Below, in pieces: positions 33,968-42,869 of a DNA stretch of 54,755 nucleotides. Numbering within the stretch: position 1 is the first letter of the stretch; each line of letters opens with the position of its first letter. This DNA is from an uncultured Chloroflexales bacterium. GTDB lineage: Bacteria > Chloroflexota > Chloroflexia > Chloroflexales > Chloroflexaceae. The stretch is from contig CALCJV010000003.1 of the NCBI GenBank assembly GCA_937967405.1, positions 1 through 54,755 of the forward strand, read 5' to 3'. The notes under the pieces were generated by a model. The model searched no databases, had not been told where the DNA came from, and worked only from the letters and a program-made list of their open reading frames with translations. The position numbers and the translations under genes are program-made.

Positions 33968-36306
33968 TGCTCCTGTGCCAGTGGGTGCGGCTGCCACGTC
34001 AGCAAGCGCATACCGTAGAGGGTCACTAGCAGTGACGCGCCCATATCTGCTAAGACAGCGAGCCACAAGCTCCCCATACCAAGTAGCACTAGGATCAGGA
34101 AAATCAGCTTTGAGCCAAGTGCGAAGACAATATTGGCGTGGATCGTCCGCATAGTAGCATGGCTCAGGCGCACGGCAAACGGCAATAGGCGCAGGTCGTC
34201 GCGCATCAGCACCACGTCGGCGGTTTCCATTGCCTGCGCCGTGCCGCCGGCCTGCCCCCCCATTGCAATGCTTACATCGGCGGCAGCAAGGGCGGGCGCA
34301 TCGTTGATGCCATCGCCGACCATCGCTACTGTACCGTATTGGGCTTGCAACGCCCGTACCTGCGCCACTTTGGCTTCCGGCAGCAGCTCGGCGTGAATTT
34401 CCGTGACCCCAACAGCTGCGCCAATCTGTTCGGCAGTGTAGCGGTTATCGCCGGTCAGCATCACTAGATGTGCTACACCGGCCTGCTTTAGTTCAGCGAG
34501 CGCGGCGGCACTGCTAGGGCGCACCGTATCAGCCAGCGTGATGGTTCCCCGATAGTGCCGATCTACGCTAACCAGTACCGGCGTATAGCCTGCGGCAGCA
34601 TCGGCATGGGCGGCGGTACACTGTGCGGGTGGGTGCAAGATGGGCTGGTCAGGTTGCTCAAAGGCGCGGTGGCTACCGAGCAGAACCTGCTGCCCCTGCA
34701 CCTCGCCGATGACCCCCTGCCCGACCAATGCAGTGACGTGTGCGGCAGGCGGGTAGCGCGTAAGCAGATTGCGCTCGCTTGCGGCCGCCACAATCGCCCG
34801 CCCTAGCGCGTGTTCGCTCCGCTGCTCGACAGCACTTGCTAGAGCCAGCAGGTCATCACAGGCGGGGCACGGCTCTGGTGCAGTGAACAGGCGGGGCGCA
34901 GGGCAGGTGCTTGCGTAGGTTTGGATCACGGTAGGCTGGCCGCGTGTCAGTGTGCCAGTTTTGTCAAACGCAATCGCCTGCACACGGTTGAGTGTCTCAA
35001 TATGCACGCCGCCCTTGAACAGGATGCCACGCCGTGCCGCGTTGCTGATCGCACTGACAAGGCTAACGGGCGTGCTAATTACGAGGGCACACGGGCACGC
35101 GACTACCAGCAACGCCAGCGCACGGTAGAACCAGCCCTGTGTGCCGTCGGGCGCGTTCCAGAAGGGCTGCCCCAGCACGAGAGGCGGTACACTGCCAATC
35201 AGTACCGCGAGCAAAACAACAAGCGGCGTGTAGGAGTGGGCAAACTGATCTATGAAGCGTTGGATCGGGGCGCGTTGCTCCTGCGCCTGCTCCACCATAC
35301 GGATCAGGCGACTGATGGTATTATCGGTGGCGTGGTGGGTCACTTTGATCTCCAGCGCACCGGCTCCATTGATGCTGCTGGCAAAGACGCTATCGCCAAT
35401 GGCTTTGTCGAGCATCCGGCTTTCACCGGTAATCGGAGCTTGGTCTACACTGGATGATCCCGCTACGATGCACCCATCCATTGGGATTCGTTCACCGGGG
35501 CGCACAAGGATTACGTCGCCGATCTGCAAGGCGGCAATTGGTACGACACGTTCACGTGGGGATGCAGATGAGCTGCACGTGTCACCGCACGTACTAGTGC
35601 ACATGTCCGTGCATGTCTCGTTGCAGTTGTGATCGGCGGTGGGTGGATCGGCAAGCGGGGCCGGCCGCAGCAGCGTTGCCGTGCTGGGCATCACCGCCAT
35701 GAGGCTCTGGAGCGAGTTCCGGGCACGGTTGCCGGTGTAGCCTTCCAGTGCTTCGCCGAGCGCAAAGAGGACCATCACCATCCCGGCTTCGGTGTAGGCT
35801 CCGATCAGTACCGCGCCGAGTGCTGCGAGCGTCATGAGCAGATTGATCGTGATCGCCCGATTATACCAGAGCGCACGCCACGCATGCTGGGCGATAGGCA
35901 CACCGACGCAGAGCAGGGCCGCCAGCGCAGCAAGGTTGAGCAGGGGATGCTCATAGCCGAGCAGTTCGTGGAGGATGATGCTGGGCAAGATGAGGACTGC
36001 GCCCAGCAGGGCGCAGCGGGTGCTGGTGCGCTGCCACAGAAACGCCCAGAATGAGCGAGCGGGTGGGGCAGGCGGCGTAGGCAGATCGTGCGCGTCAAGA
36101 GCGGTGATGCTGTAGCCGAGCGCACGCACCCGCTCTTGCACGCGGGCGGGGTCTACTGTGCCACTGACATACAGCTTCTCGCTGGTGAAGTGCAATTCGC
36201 AAGTGGTAACGCCGGGCATGGATTGCACGCCCTGCTCAATCGTGCGGGCACAGCTGGCACAGTCCATGCCCCGCACTGTAAAGGCGTGGCGGGAGGGCTT
36301 GGTCAT
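33964..36306 (-). CDS. Heavy-metal P1B-type ATPase (Zn/Cd/Pb-like) with a CxxxC ladder
   Basis: 780 residues. N-terminal HMA domain with the metal motif GMDCASC (Cys16, Cys19). Membrane helices lead to the actuator domain (TGES near 293-296), the CPC helix (404-406, in VACPCALVISTPVSLVSAI, typical of the Zn/Cd/Pb subgroup), the phosphorylation site DKTGT (448-452), the SEHALGRAIV motif and GDGINDAPAL. Between TM4 and the actuator lies an insertion with five cysteines at exact 4-residue spacing (C228, 232, 236, 240, 244). Extra cysteines occur in the nucleotide domain (C468, C480, C483). It exports soft divalent cations. The FUSC gene overlaps its stop by ATGA. Confidence 0.95.
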   Translation of the reverse strand: MTKPSRHAFTVRGMDCASCARTIEQGVQSMPGVTTCELHFTSEKLYVSGTVDPARVQERVRALGYSITALDAHDLPTPPAPPARSFWAFLWQRTSTRCALLGAVLILPSIILHELLGYEHPLLNLAALAALLCVGVPIAQHAWRALWYNRAITINLLMTLAALGAVLIGAYTEAGMVMVLFALGEALEGYTGNRARNSLQSLMAVMPSTATLLRPAPLADPPTADHNCNETCTDMCTSTCGDTCSSSASPRERVVPIAALQIGDVILVRPGERIPMDGCIVAGSSSVDQAPITGESRMLDKAIGDSVFASSINGAGALEIKVTHHATDNTISRLIRMVEQAQEQRAPIQRFIDQFAHSYTPLVVLLAVLIGSVPPLVLGQPFWNAPDGTQGWFYRALALLVVACPCALVISTPVSLVSAISNAARRGILFKGGVHIETLNRVQAIAFDKTGTLTRGQPTVIQTYASTCPAPRLFTAPEPCPACDDLLALASAVEQRSEHALGRAIVAAASERNLLTRYPPAAHVTALVGQGVIGEVQGQQVLLGSHRAFEQPDQPILHPPAQCTAAHADAAAGYTPVLVSVDRHYRGTITLADTVRPSSAAALAELKQAGVAHLVMLTGDNRYTAEQIGAAVGVTEIHAELLPEAKVAQVRALQAQYGTVAMVGDGINDAPALAAADVSIAMGGQAGGTAQAMETADVVLMRDDLRLLPFAVRLSHATMRTIHANIVFALGSKLIFLILVLLGMGSLWLAVLADMGASLLVTLYGMRLLTWQPHPLAQEQ

Positions 36307-36379
36307 ACTTTGGTTCGGTCCTTCTCTATCAGGCGCAGAGCGGCGGTGCAGGTGCGCTGCTACGCCGCCGCTTTGCGCG

Positions 36380-38548
36380 TCAATGCTGCTGCGCGTGACC
36401 TACGTTGCTGGCCAGATTGATCGGCAGATTGTGTGCGCCCATCTCAATCACTTGGCTATCAATCCGTTCGGCGGGGCTAGGCGGATGCAGGCGTAGATTC
36501 TCGCCATCCGGCTGGAGTTCGCGGGCGCGGTAGTTATCGCGGAGGTAGCGATCCAGCATCACGTCGCGGACAAAGCGCAACAGCATCGGGTCTTGGAGCG
36601 GGAACACGACTTCGACGCGCCGATCAAGGTTGCGCTGCATCAAGTCGGCACTGCCCATATAAATCTCTTCATGCCCATTATTGTGGAAGTAATAGATACG
36701 GTGATGCTCAAGGAACGGCCCAATGATGCTCCGCACGCGGATGTTTTCACTCAGCTCTGGCACGCCAGCGCGGAGGCAGCACATGCCGCGAATAATCAGG
36801 TCTACTTGAACACCAGCTTGGGATGCTTCGTAGAGTAGGTCAATCATGCCCGGATCAATCAAGGCATTGCACTTGAAGATCAGCTGACCATTGCCGTGCT
36901 GCTGATGTAACCCAATCTCACGCCGGATCAGCTCGGTGAGCCGGTCGCGCAGAGTGACGGGGGCAACTAGCAGTTTGCGGTAGCTGCGCTGGCGGCTGTA
37001 GCCGGTCAGGACATTAAATAGCTCCGAGACATCTGCGCCCATCTGCGGGTTGCAGGTCAGCAAGCCGGTATCGGTGTAGAGGCGGGCGGTCGAGGCGTTG
37101 TAGTTGCCGGTTCCAAGATGGAGGTAGCGCACGATCTGGTCGCCTTCTTTGCGGACGACAAGCGCAACTTTGGCATGCACCTTCAGGCCCGGCAAGCCGT
37201 ACACAACATGCACGCCCGCGTGTTCAAGAGCGCGGGCCCATGTGATGTTGTTCTCCTCATCGAAGCGAGCTTTCAGTTCCACCAGCACGGTCACCTGCTT
37301 GCCTTGTTCGCGGGCGTGCATCAAGGCGGCGACGATAGGCGAATTGCGCCCGACGCGGTAGAGTGTCTGCTTGATTGCGAGGACGTGGGGATCATCGGCA
37401 GCGGATTGGATGAAGTTGACGACGGGGGCAAAGGTATCGTAGGGATGGTGCAGCAGAATGTCTTGTTGGCGAATGGCGGCAAACATATCGGGTGCGCTCT
37501 GCAACATCGCTGGAACCCCAGCAAAGATCGGCGTGTCCTTGAGATCGGGGCGATCTATCCCCATCAGCTGCATCATATCGCTTAAGCCTAATGGCCCGCG
37601 CACGCTGTAGACATCATCGGCGGTGAGCTTGAGGTTGCGGAGGAGCAGATCGAGGATGTGCGCGGGCATGCCCTCTTCGACCGCAAGCTGCACCACATCG
37701 CCGAAGCGGCGTTGGCGGATACTCTGCTCTATCGTCTGGAGCAGGTCATCGGCTTCGTCTTCTTCGATCTCGATGTCGGCATCGCGGATCACGCGGAATG
37801 GATGCACCTGCTCAATGTCGTAACCCGGAAAGAGGGCCGGTAGGTGGGCCGCAATGACTTGCTCAATCCAAACATAGGAGCTGTGCCGTTCGGCAGTCAC
37901 GTCGCTCGTGGCGGGAATGGCACTCGGTAGTTGCACCAGTCGGGGGAGCACTTCAGGGACTTTGACTCGCGCAAACAGCGAGCCTTCGTCGCCGCGCACT
38001 TCTACGGCAAGGCTAAGGCTGAGGTTGGAGATGTGCGGGAACGGGTGACCGGGGTGATTGCTGGGATCGAAGGCAAGTGGGGTCAGCACGGGAAAGATGT
38101 ACTGCTCAAAATACTCCTGCATGGTGTCGCGCTGATTGGGCGTGAGCTGATCGTAGTTGAGGATGTGAATACCTGCTGTATCAAGTGCAGGGATCAAGGT
38201 ATCCATCAGCAAGTCACGTTTGCGGGCAATGATTGGCAGTAGGGCGCGGCGGATGGCGGCCAGCGTTTCAGCGGGGGTTTGTCCATCAATCGAGAGGGAG
38301 CGCACATTGGCGGCGATCTGCTGCTTGATCCCACTGACGCGGATCATAAAGAACTCATCGAGGTTGGAAGCAAAAATAGACAGAAACTTGACGCGCTCTA
38401 GCAGTGGGTTGCGTTCATCGTAGGCTTCTTCAAGCACGCGCTGGTTGAAGTCAATCCAGCTCAATTCGCGGCTCACGTAGCGGGCACTAGGGCTTGATGG
38501 GCGGGCGCAAGCATGAAAGGTACTGCGGTTCAAGGTCGGCGTGGGCAT
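36380..38548 (-). CDS. ppk1: Polyphosphate kinase
   Basis: 722 residues from the ATG at 38548 with AAGGAG upstream; a frame to 38650 has no such site. It makes and uses polyphosphate with ATP. The N-terminal domain opens YVSRELSWIDFNQRVLEEA; the head domain and both phospholipase-D-like C-terminal domains follow. The phospho-histidine motif is GLKVHAKVALVVR, and HLGTGNYNASTARLYTDTGL and the late GSADLMQRNLDRRVEVVFP site complete the active site. Parallel to parA upstream, but 190 bp separates them. Confidence 0.96.
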   Translation of the reverse strand: MPTPTLNRSTFHACARPSSPSARYVSRELSWIDFNQRVLEEAYDERNPLLERVKFLSIFASNLDEFFMIRVSGIKQQIAANVRSLSIDGQTPAETLAAIRRALLPIIARKRDLLMDTLIPALDTAGIHILNYDQLTPNQRDTMQEYFEQYIFPVLTPLAFDPSNHPGHPFPHISNLSLSLAVEVRGDEGSLFARVKVPEVLPRLVQLPSAIPATSDVTAERHSSYVWIEQVIAAHLPALFPGYDIEQVHPFRVIRDADIEIEEDEADDLLQTIEQSIRQRRFGDVVQLAVEEGMPAHILDLLLRNLKLTADDVYSVRGPLGLSDMMQLMGIDRPDLKDTPIFAGVPAMLQSAPDMFAAIRQQDILLHHPYDTFAPVVNFIQSAADDPHVLAIKQTLYRVGRNSPIVAALMHAREQGKQVTVLVELKARFDEENNITWARALEHAGVHVVYGLPGLKVHAKVALVVRKEGDQIVRYLHLGTGNYNASTARLYTDTGLLTCNPQMGADVSELFNVLTGYSRQRSYRKLLVAPVTLRDRLTELIRREIGLHQQHGNGQLIFKCNALIDPGMIDLLYEASQAGVQVDLIIRGMCCLRAGVPELSENIRVRSIIGPFLEHHRIYYFHNNGHEEIYMGSADLMQRNLDRRVEVVFPLQDPMLLRFVRDVMLDRYLRDNYRARELQPDGENLRLHPPSPAERIDSQVIEMGAHNLPINLASNVGHAQQH

Positions 38549-38738
38549 AGGCTCCTTCTCTCTGGTGTCTATCTTGGTATCCACATCAGCATAGCCGTAA
38601 CATTGAGATAACTGTTGTGACCAGTTGTTGCCTGTATTGGGTGGGAGCATTGCTTACATGCCAAGTATACCACGCCTTGCTGGGCATAGTGCGAGCGAGG
38701 GAGCGTGTGGTAACCAAATGAAGTTGAGCAGGGCGCGG

Positions 38739-39752
38739 CTAGCCACGCTCTTGCAGCAGCATACCTTGCTGCTTGAAGCGGCAGTGGTTGCAATACACCA
38801 CGCGGTAGCCCGCGAGCGTCGTGCGGTTGAGCGGGCGACCACAGTTGGGGCAGGTCTCCGGCAGGCTGGTATCGTGCGGGGTGGGCGGGTTCAAGGGGAT
38901 GTCCGAGCGGTCAAGGCTGCCATTCCTCCGCACCAGAGCAGGCACAGCTCGGGGCTGGTTCGGTGGGCGATTGGTGTGGGCGGGCGCGGGACGGGGCGGG
39001 GGCGGCGGTGCAAACTGCCACAGCGTACTGAGATGCTCCACAAGCTGGGCATAATCGAGGGCACCGCGTGAATGGCGATCATATTCGTAAATCGTCTTGC
39101 CGGCCGCCGTTGCCTCCGAGAGACGGACATTGGTGCGGATTGGCTCCACGACTAAGGCTCCGTGCCGCTTTTGGAGATCATGCAGTAATGCTTGGGCCTG
39201 CCGCAGCCGCCCATCAAACATCGTTGGGACAATCACGCGCACGCTGCGGGTGCTATTCTTGAGGCGCAGCAGCTGCTTAAACAGTAAGTCTAGCCCCTTG
39301 AGCGAAAGTGGCTCAACGGTGGTGGGCACGAGCAGATCGCTACTGGCGGCAATGGCACTGGCACTCATCACCGTGAGCGAGCCGGGGGCATCAATGATGA
39401 TGAAGTCATATTCCTGACGTGCTGGTGCAAGCACCGTTTCCAGTATGCGGATCCAGCCCGGTCGCTGGCCTAGCTCAGCCTGTACGGTGAGCAGGGCATC
39501 ATCTGCTGCGAGGAGATCAAGGTTCGGGCGGGCCGCGGTTAGGCAATCGAGTGGGTTGGCTCGCTCCATCAACACACTATAGATCGTGCGCCGTGGCTGT
39601 AGTCCCAGTGCGGGCGCAAGGTTGCCTTGTGCATCTGTATCCACGAGCAATACCCGCGCACCTTTGAGAGCCAAGCCTGCACCAACATTCACAACGGTCG
39701 TTGTTTTGCCGATGCCGCCTTTGAGATTGGTCACGGCCACAATTCGCCCCAC
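38739..39752 (-). CDS. ParA/MinD-type ATPase with a C-terminal zinc ribbon
   Basis: 337 residues from a GTG with AAAGGAG 8 bp upstream. A deviant Walker A (KGGIGKTTTVVN, about 10-21) and switch motifs VDTDAQGN and IDAPGSLTV mark a ParA-type partition ATPase of Soj length up to about 255. A Pro-rich linker then leads to a zinc ribbon: C301-x2-C304 and C321-x2-C324 (CPNCG..., CNHC). No parB lies next to it. A consensus promoter (TTGACA-N16-TATACT) sits upstream. The partner or cargo is unknown; the ribbon may bind nucleic acid or a partner protein. Confidence 0.88.
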   Translation of the reverse strand: MGRIVAVTNLKGGIGKTTTVVNVGAGLALKGARVLLVDTDAQGNLAPALGLQPRRTIYSVLMERANPLDCLTAARPNLDLLAADDALLTVQAELGQRPGWIRILETVLAPARQEYDFIIIDAPGSLTVMSASAIAASSDLLVPTTVEPLSLKGLDLLFKQLLRLKNSTRSVRVIVPTMFDGRLRQAQALLHDLQKRHGALVVEPIRTNVRLSEATAAGKTIYEYDRHSRGALDYAQLVEHLSTLWQFAPPPPPRPAPAHTNRPPNQPRAVPALVRRNGSLDRSDIPLNPPTPHDTSLPETCPNCGRPLNRTTLAGYRVVYCNHCRFKQQGMLLQERG

Positions 39753-39793
39753 GTTGTTTACTCCTTTGCAGGGCTATCCAGCACTGTGATGTC

Positions 39794-39821
39794 AGTATAA
39801 AAGAATTACGATTATTGTCAA
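39794..39821 (-). promoter_or_regulatory. Promoter of the parA-like gene
   Basis: Minus strand TTGACA (39821-39816), a 16-bp spacer and TATACT (39799-39794), nearly consensus. Confidence 0.7.
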
Positions 39822-39925
39822 GTTTGCGGCATTCTAACCGCCACAAACTGTTCCAATTTGCACGGGTGGAGGTGGTGGTGGCAACCAGCTCCCCAAAATT
39901 GTTCACAGTATGGTAGGATGAACCT

Positions 39926-41728
39926 ATGCGGAGATTATCATGTCGGCTACAACACTTGTGCGTGCTCCTCTATTGCCTGATTGGTGTCGGCTTGGGTTGG
40001 CTTGTCGGAGCCAGCGTGTTTGCTCCAGCGGCTGCGCCCGGGTTGGTCAGTGCCCAAGAAGCCGATCCGTCCCCCCTACCAGATGAGGGGCCGCTCCCGC
40101 CGCTCCCCGATCCGCCGATGCCGGAGCCGCCGACGCTGCCCCCCGATGGGCAGCTGCCCGTGCCGCCTACACCCGTGCCGCCTACACCTGTGCCGCCTAC
40201 ACCTGTGCTGCCCACGCCGGAGCCTGAGCCTCCGACTCGTGCCCCAAATATCAAGCCGGGCGAGATCGTTCAGCAGATTCCCACCGGTGAGCCGTCACCC
40301 GTGAGTGTGCCAACGCCGACCCCAACTGAGCCTGCTCCCGGCATTGTGCTGCCAGATGATTTCGCCCGCAATGAGGGTGTGCGGGTGAGTACCTGCCCAG
40401 ATTTCCAGCCGATGCCGAACCCGCCGCGGTTCCTCTCGTTGCCGTTTCCCGCCGATCCGCACATGGTGATGTTTCAGGGCTGGCACTACACCGGCATAGA
40501 TCGCCCGCACTGTGGCGTAGATTTCGGCAAGTGGGATCCAGAGCAAGGTTCGCAGGAGTTCCCCGTCCTTGCGGCCGCGGATGGTTACGCTTGCGCTGAG
40601 ACTGGCGCAACCGATTGGGGCGGCTGTGTGGCTGGCTACGGCGGGCGGGTGCTGATCCGCCACGAAGTTGGTGGACGGATCATCTACACCTACTATGGTC
40701 ACCTGCGCCTCATTGATCCGGCGATCCCAATTGGCAATCGTAATATCACGATTCCGGTGCGGCGCGGTCAGCTGCTTGGCTATGCGAGCAATACCGGCAC
40801 TGGCGGCGGTGCGAATCACTTGCACTTCGGCGTTGCTAATCCGTGGTTTGGCTGGTTTGATCCGTATGACATTTGGCGCACCCGCGAATTCTATCCCGAC
40901 CCGTTGCAGCAAAATGGCCTACTGGCAGGAACCAATCACTTCTGGATCAGCAACCCGCCGCAGCCCTTCTCGAGCAACGAGATTGATGCGGGCAGCTATC
41001 CAGCGATCTTTGCCCCCATCGGCACACCTACGCCAATCCCCTTTGTGGGCGCAGCCAGTGCATCGCTGGCAGCGGAGCGCATGGTTGCCGGAGTTGTTGA
41101 TCTGGCCCAGTGGGTTGAGCTACCGCAGCGGGATTCGGGCGAGATCGAGGTCTGGATTGATGGGCGGCCGCGTGGGCGCACCCCGTATGGGCCTGTGCCG
41201 GAAGGGACGGGGAGTAGCTTTCGCTGGCTGTGGGACACAACCCAAGAGCGCAACGGGCCCCATACCGTGCTGATCCGTAGGCTTGGTGAGGATGGGAGCT
41301 TCGATCTGTTGCTGAAGGGGCGCGATGCAGCCGAAGGGGGGCAGTTGGTATCGGTGCAGAATCCTCGCGGCTTGGTGGATACACCCGCCCCACGCACAGT
41401 GTTGAGCGGGCAGCGCATCCCGATTACGGGGTGGGCGAATGTTGAGGGCAGCCAGATTAGCGCAGTTGAGATTTGGATTGATGGGGTGCGGCGCGGCGAA
41501 GCCACCTATGGACTCCCCGACCAGCGTGCTGGTGGCGATTTCGGCTTTGTGTGGGAATGGGATACCTCGAACGAAGCCGATGGGCGGCATACGCTGATTG
41601 TCAAGGTCTTCGCCGAAAATGGTGGCTTTGTCGAGCTACCCGGCACAGGCAGCAACGATCCGACTCGGACTGTGCATACGTTGACGCTCCGCAATCGTGG
41701 GCTACAATCGGCGTGGTTCCCGCGCTAG
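39926..41728 (+). CDS. Secreted M23-type metallopeptidase with a Pro-rich stalk and two Ig-like domains
   Basis: 600 residues. Signal peptide (about 1-45), then a Pro/Thr stalk with repeated PPTPV units (about 48-155). The lysostaphin-type (M23) domain covers about 165-330 with the zinc ligands in HCGVD (HxxxD, about residue 195) and HLH (about 298), plus the YYGHL strand. Two C-terminal beta domains (about 390-490 and 495-590) share the motif VEIWIDG and an RWLWDT/VWEWDT strand. It probably trims peptidoglycan at the cell surface, held away from the membrane by the stalk. Its TAG overlaps the stop of the convergent gene. Confidence 0.88.
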   Translation: MRRLSCRLQHLCVLLYCLIGVGLGWLVGASVFAPAAAPGLVSAQEADPSPLPDEGPLPPLPDPPMPEPPTLPPDGQLPVPPTPVPPTPVPPTPVLPTPEPEPPTRAPNIKPGEIVQQIPTGEPSPVSVPTPTPTEPAPGIVLPDDFARNEGVRVSTCPDFQPMPNPPRFLSLPFPADPHMVMFQGWHYTGIDRPHCGVDFGKWDPEQGSQEFPVLAAADGYACAETGATDWGGCVAGYGGRVLIRHEVGGRIIYTYYGHLRLIDPAIPIGNRNITIPVRRGQLLGYASNTGTGGGANHLHFGVANPWFGWFDPYDIWRTREFYPDPLQQNGLLAGTNHFWISNPPQPFSSNEIDAGSYPAIFAPIGTPTPIPFVGAASASLAAERMVAGVVDLAQWVELPQRDSGEIEVWIDGRPRGRTPYGPVPEGTGSSFRWLWDTTQERNGPHTVLIRRLGEDGSFDLLLKGRDAAEGGQLVSVQNPRGLVDTPAPRTVLSGQRIPITGWANVEGSQISAVEIWIDGVRRGEATYGLPDQRAGGDFGFVWEWDTSNEADGRHTLIVKVFAENGGFVELPGTGSNDPTRTVHTLTLRNRGLQSAWFPR

Positions 41729-41773
41729 AGCTGTTCGACTTCAGCGATAAACCGCTCAGCCATGCGCTCTAGC
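41724..41773. terminator. Inverted repeat covering convergent stop codons
   Basis: GCTAGAGC (41724-41731) and GCTCTAGC (41766-41773) are exact complements with a 34-bp loop. The left arm contains the overlapping stop codons of the M23 gene and of the opposing 138-codon gene. The long loop makes it a weak terminator candidate. Confidence 0.3.
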
Positions 41774-42141
41774 TCGCGGTTGACGACTGTCTGCCACTCA
41801 TCGGCTTCCTCATCTTCAAGCGCACCGCCGCCGTATTTCAGCTCCATCGCCAAATCCCACCCCTTCTTGAGGGCAAATTCTTCCAGCTCACGCTGGCGGC
41901 TAGGCTTCCACCGCCGTACCACGAAGTTGCGAAAGGCGTGCTCCATGCGCTTCGAGCCGTCGGGGTTCAGCGCGGGCACGGCAAGCCACGCCTCGTTGTC
42001 TTTCGGGTCTGGGCTACTGGCACTCGTGTAGTAAATCGTGCGGTGTGGGATCGAGTAGCGATACTCGCCGGGTCCTTCGTACTTAGCTGGGTTTGCCGCA
42101 ATGGCTCCAATCAGCATTTTGGTGGTTAAGGTCACAGTCAT
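41725..42141 (-). CDS. Small protein of unknown function
   Basis: 138 residues, mixed charge, no signal peptide or membrane segment. Segments such as GEYRYSIPHRTIYYTS and AFRNFVVRRWKPSRQRELEEF give it an alpha+beta look, with a C-terminal acidic helix (EEADEWQTVVNRELERMAERF). I do not recognise the family. The ATG has GTGAGGA directly in front, and codon use resembles the neighbours, so I take it as a real gene. It meets the M23 gene tail to tail with a 4-bp overlap. Confidence 0.7.
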   Translation of the reverse strand: MTVTLTTKMLIGAIAANPAKYEGPGEYRYSIPHRTIYYTSASSPDPKDNEAWLAVPALNPDGSKRMEHAFRNFVVRRWKPSRQRELEEFALKKGWDLAMELKYGGGALEDEEADEWQTVVNRELERMAERFIAEVEQL

Positions 42142-42217
42142 TCCTCACACAATGCGCCCTCACTCAATGGTAGGGTACGTTCCTTTTCAAATACTCATTG
42201 TAGCACAAAGCCTTGAG

Positions 42218-42667
42218 CTAGGCTGCATCGGCGTGCGAGCCAGTGTTTGGCGGTGCTGATTGGGCTGGCTGGGTGGGCAGGTCGGGATGATCGGGCAGGG
42301 CAAACAGCACATGCGCCAAATGATGCACGGCCTCGCGGAATAATGCAGCCACATGGGCATCATCTACGGTGTAGAAGACATGGCTACCTTGCCGCCGATA
42401 GCGCACGATCCGGAGATCCCGCAGGCTGCGGAGATGGTGCGAAGCGGCCGAGGGGGAGATGCCCGCAATCTGGGCAAGGTCATTGACGTGATGCTCACGG
42501 CGGGTCAAGGCGTACACAATGCGGGCACGGGTGGGATCAGCAAGGGCTTGGAAGATCTGCGCGACCTGCACAGCGCATTCGGGGGTGAGCTGATCGGCTT
42601 CGAGCAGAGCTGTGACCGCTGCGGCTACGTGGCTATGGTAGGGGTGATCTTCTCCGTGTTTGGTCAT
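42218..42667 (-). CDS. ArsR/SmtB-family metal-sensing repressor
   Basis: 149 residues. Winged helix-turn-helix with ADPTRARIVYALTRREHHVNDLAQIAGISPSAASHHLRSLRDLRIV and a wing YRRQGSHVFYTVDD. The last helix carries D-x-H-x10-H-x2-H (in DDAHVAALF...HHLAH), the alpha5 site used by SmtB/CzrA-type sensors for Zn, Co or Ni. The ELCVC alpha3 site of ArsR or CadC is absent. It is transcribed divergently from the lipoprotein and CbiMQO cluster and probably controls it, though metal sensors of this type more often control export genes. Confidence 0.9.
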   Translation of the reverse strand: MTKHGEDHPYHSHVAAAVTALLEADQLTPECAVQVAQIFQALADPTRARIVYALTRREHHVNDLAQIAGISPSAASHHLRSLRDLRIVRYRRQGSHVFYTVDDAHVAALFREAVHHLAHVLFALPDHPDLPTQPAQSAPPNTGSHADAA

Positions 42668-42708
42668 AGGCTTGCAATTTTCGCTATCTGCGTATATACT
42701 CAGATGTA

Positions 42709-42737
42709 GTTATACTTGATTTCGCACCGCAAAGCAA
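42709..42737 (-). promoter_or_regulatory. Promoter of the arsR-like gene
   Basis: Minus strand TTGCTT (42737-42732), a 17-bp spacer and TATAAC (42714-42709). A hairpin GCACCG/CGGTGC (42724-42729 and 42740-42745) overlaps the -35 and could be a binding site. Confidence 0.5.
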
Positions 42738-42799
42738 ATCGGTGCAAAGTCGTTGACATAACGGTGGCAGGGTAAATCTGGCACTGCTGTTGAGATTCT

Positions 42800-42829
42800 G
42801 TTGATCTTTTCAACTTTTTGCGGTACTAT
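42800..42829 (+). promoter_or_regulatory. Promoter and candidate operator of the CbiMQO cluster
   Basis: TTGATC (42801-42806), a 17-bp spacer and TACTAT (42824-42829). The palindrome GTTGA-TCTTT-TCAAC (42800-42814) covers the -35, where a repressor would block polymerase. Confidence 0.45.
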
Positions 42830-42869
42830 ACCCACTGTGAATGGTAAGTGTGCGAAAGGTTGATGAAGC

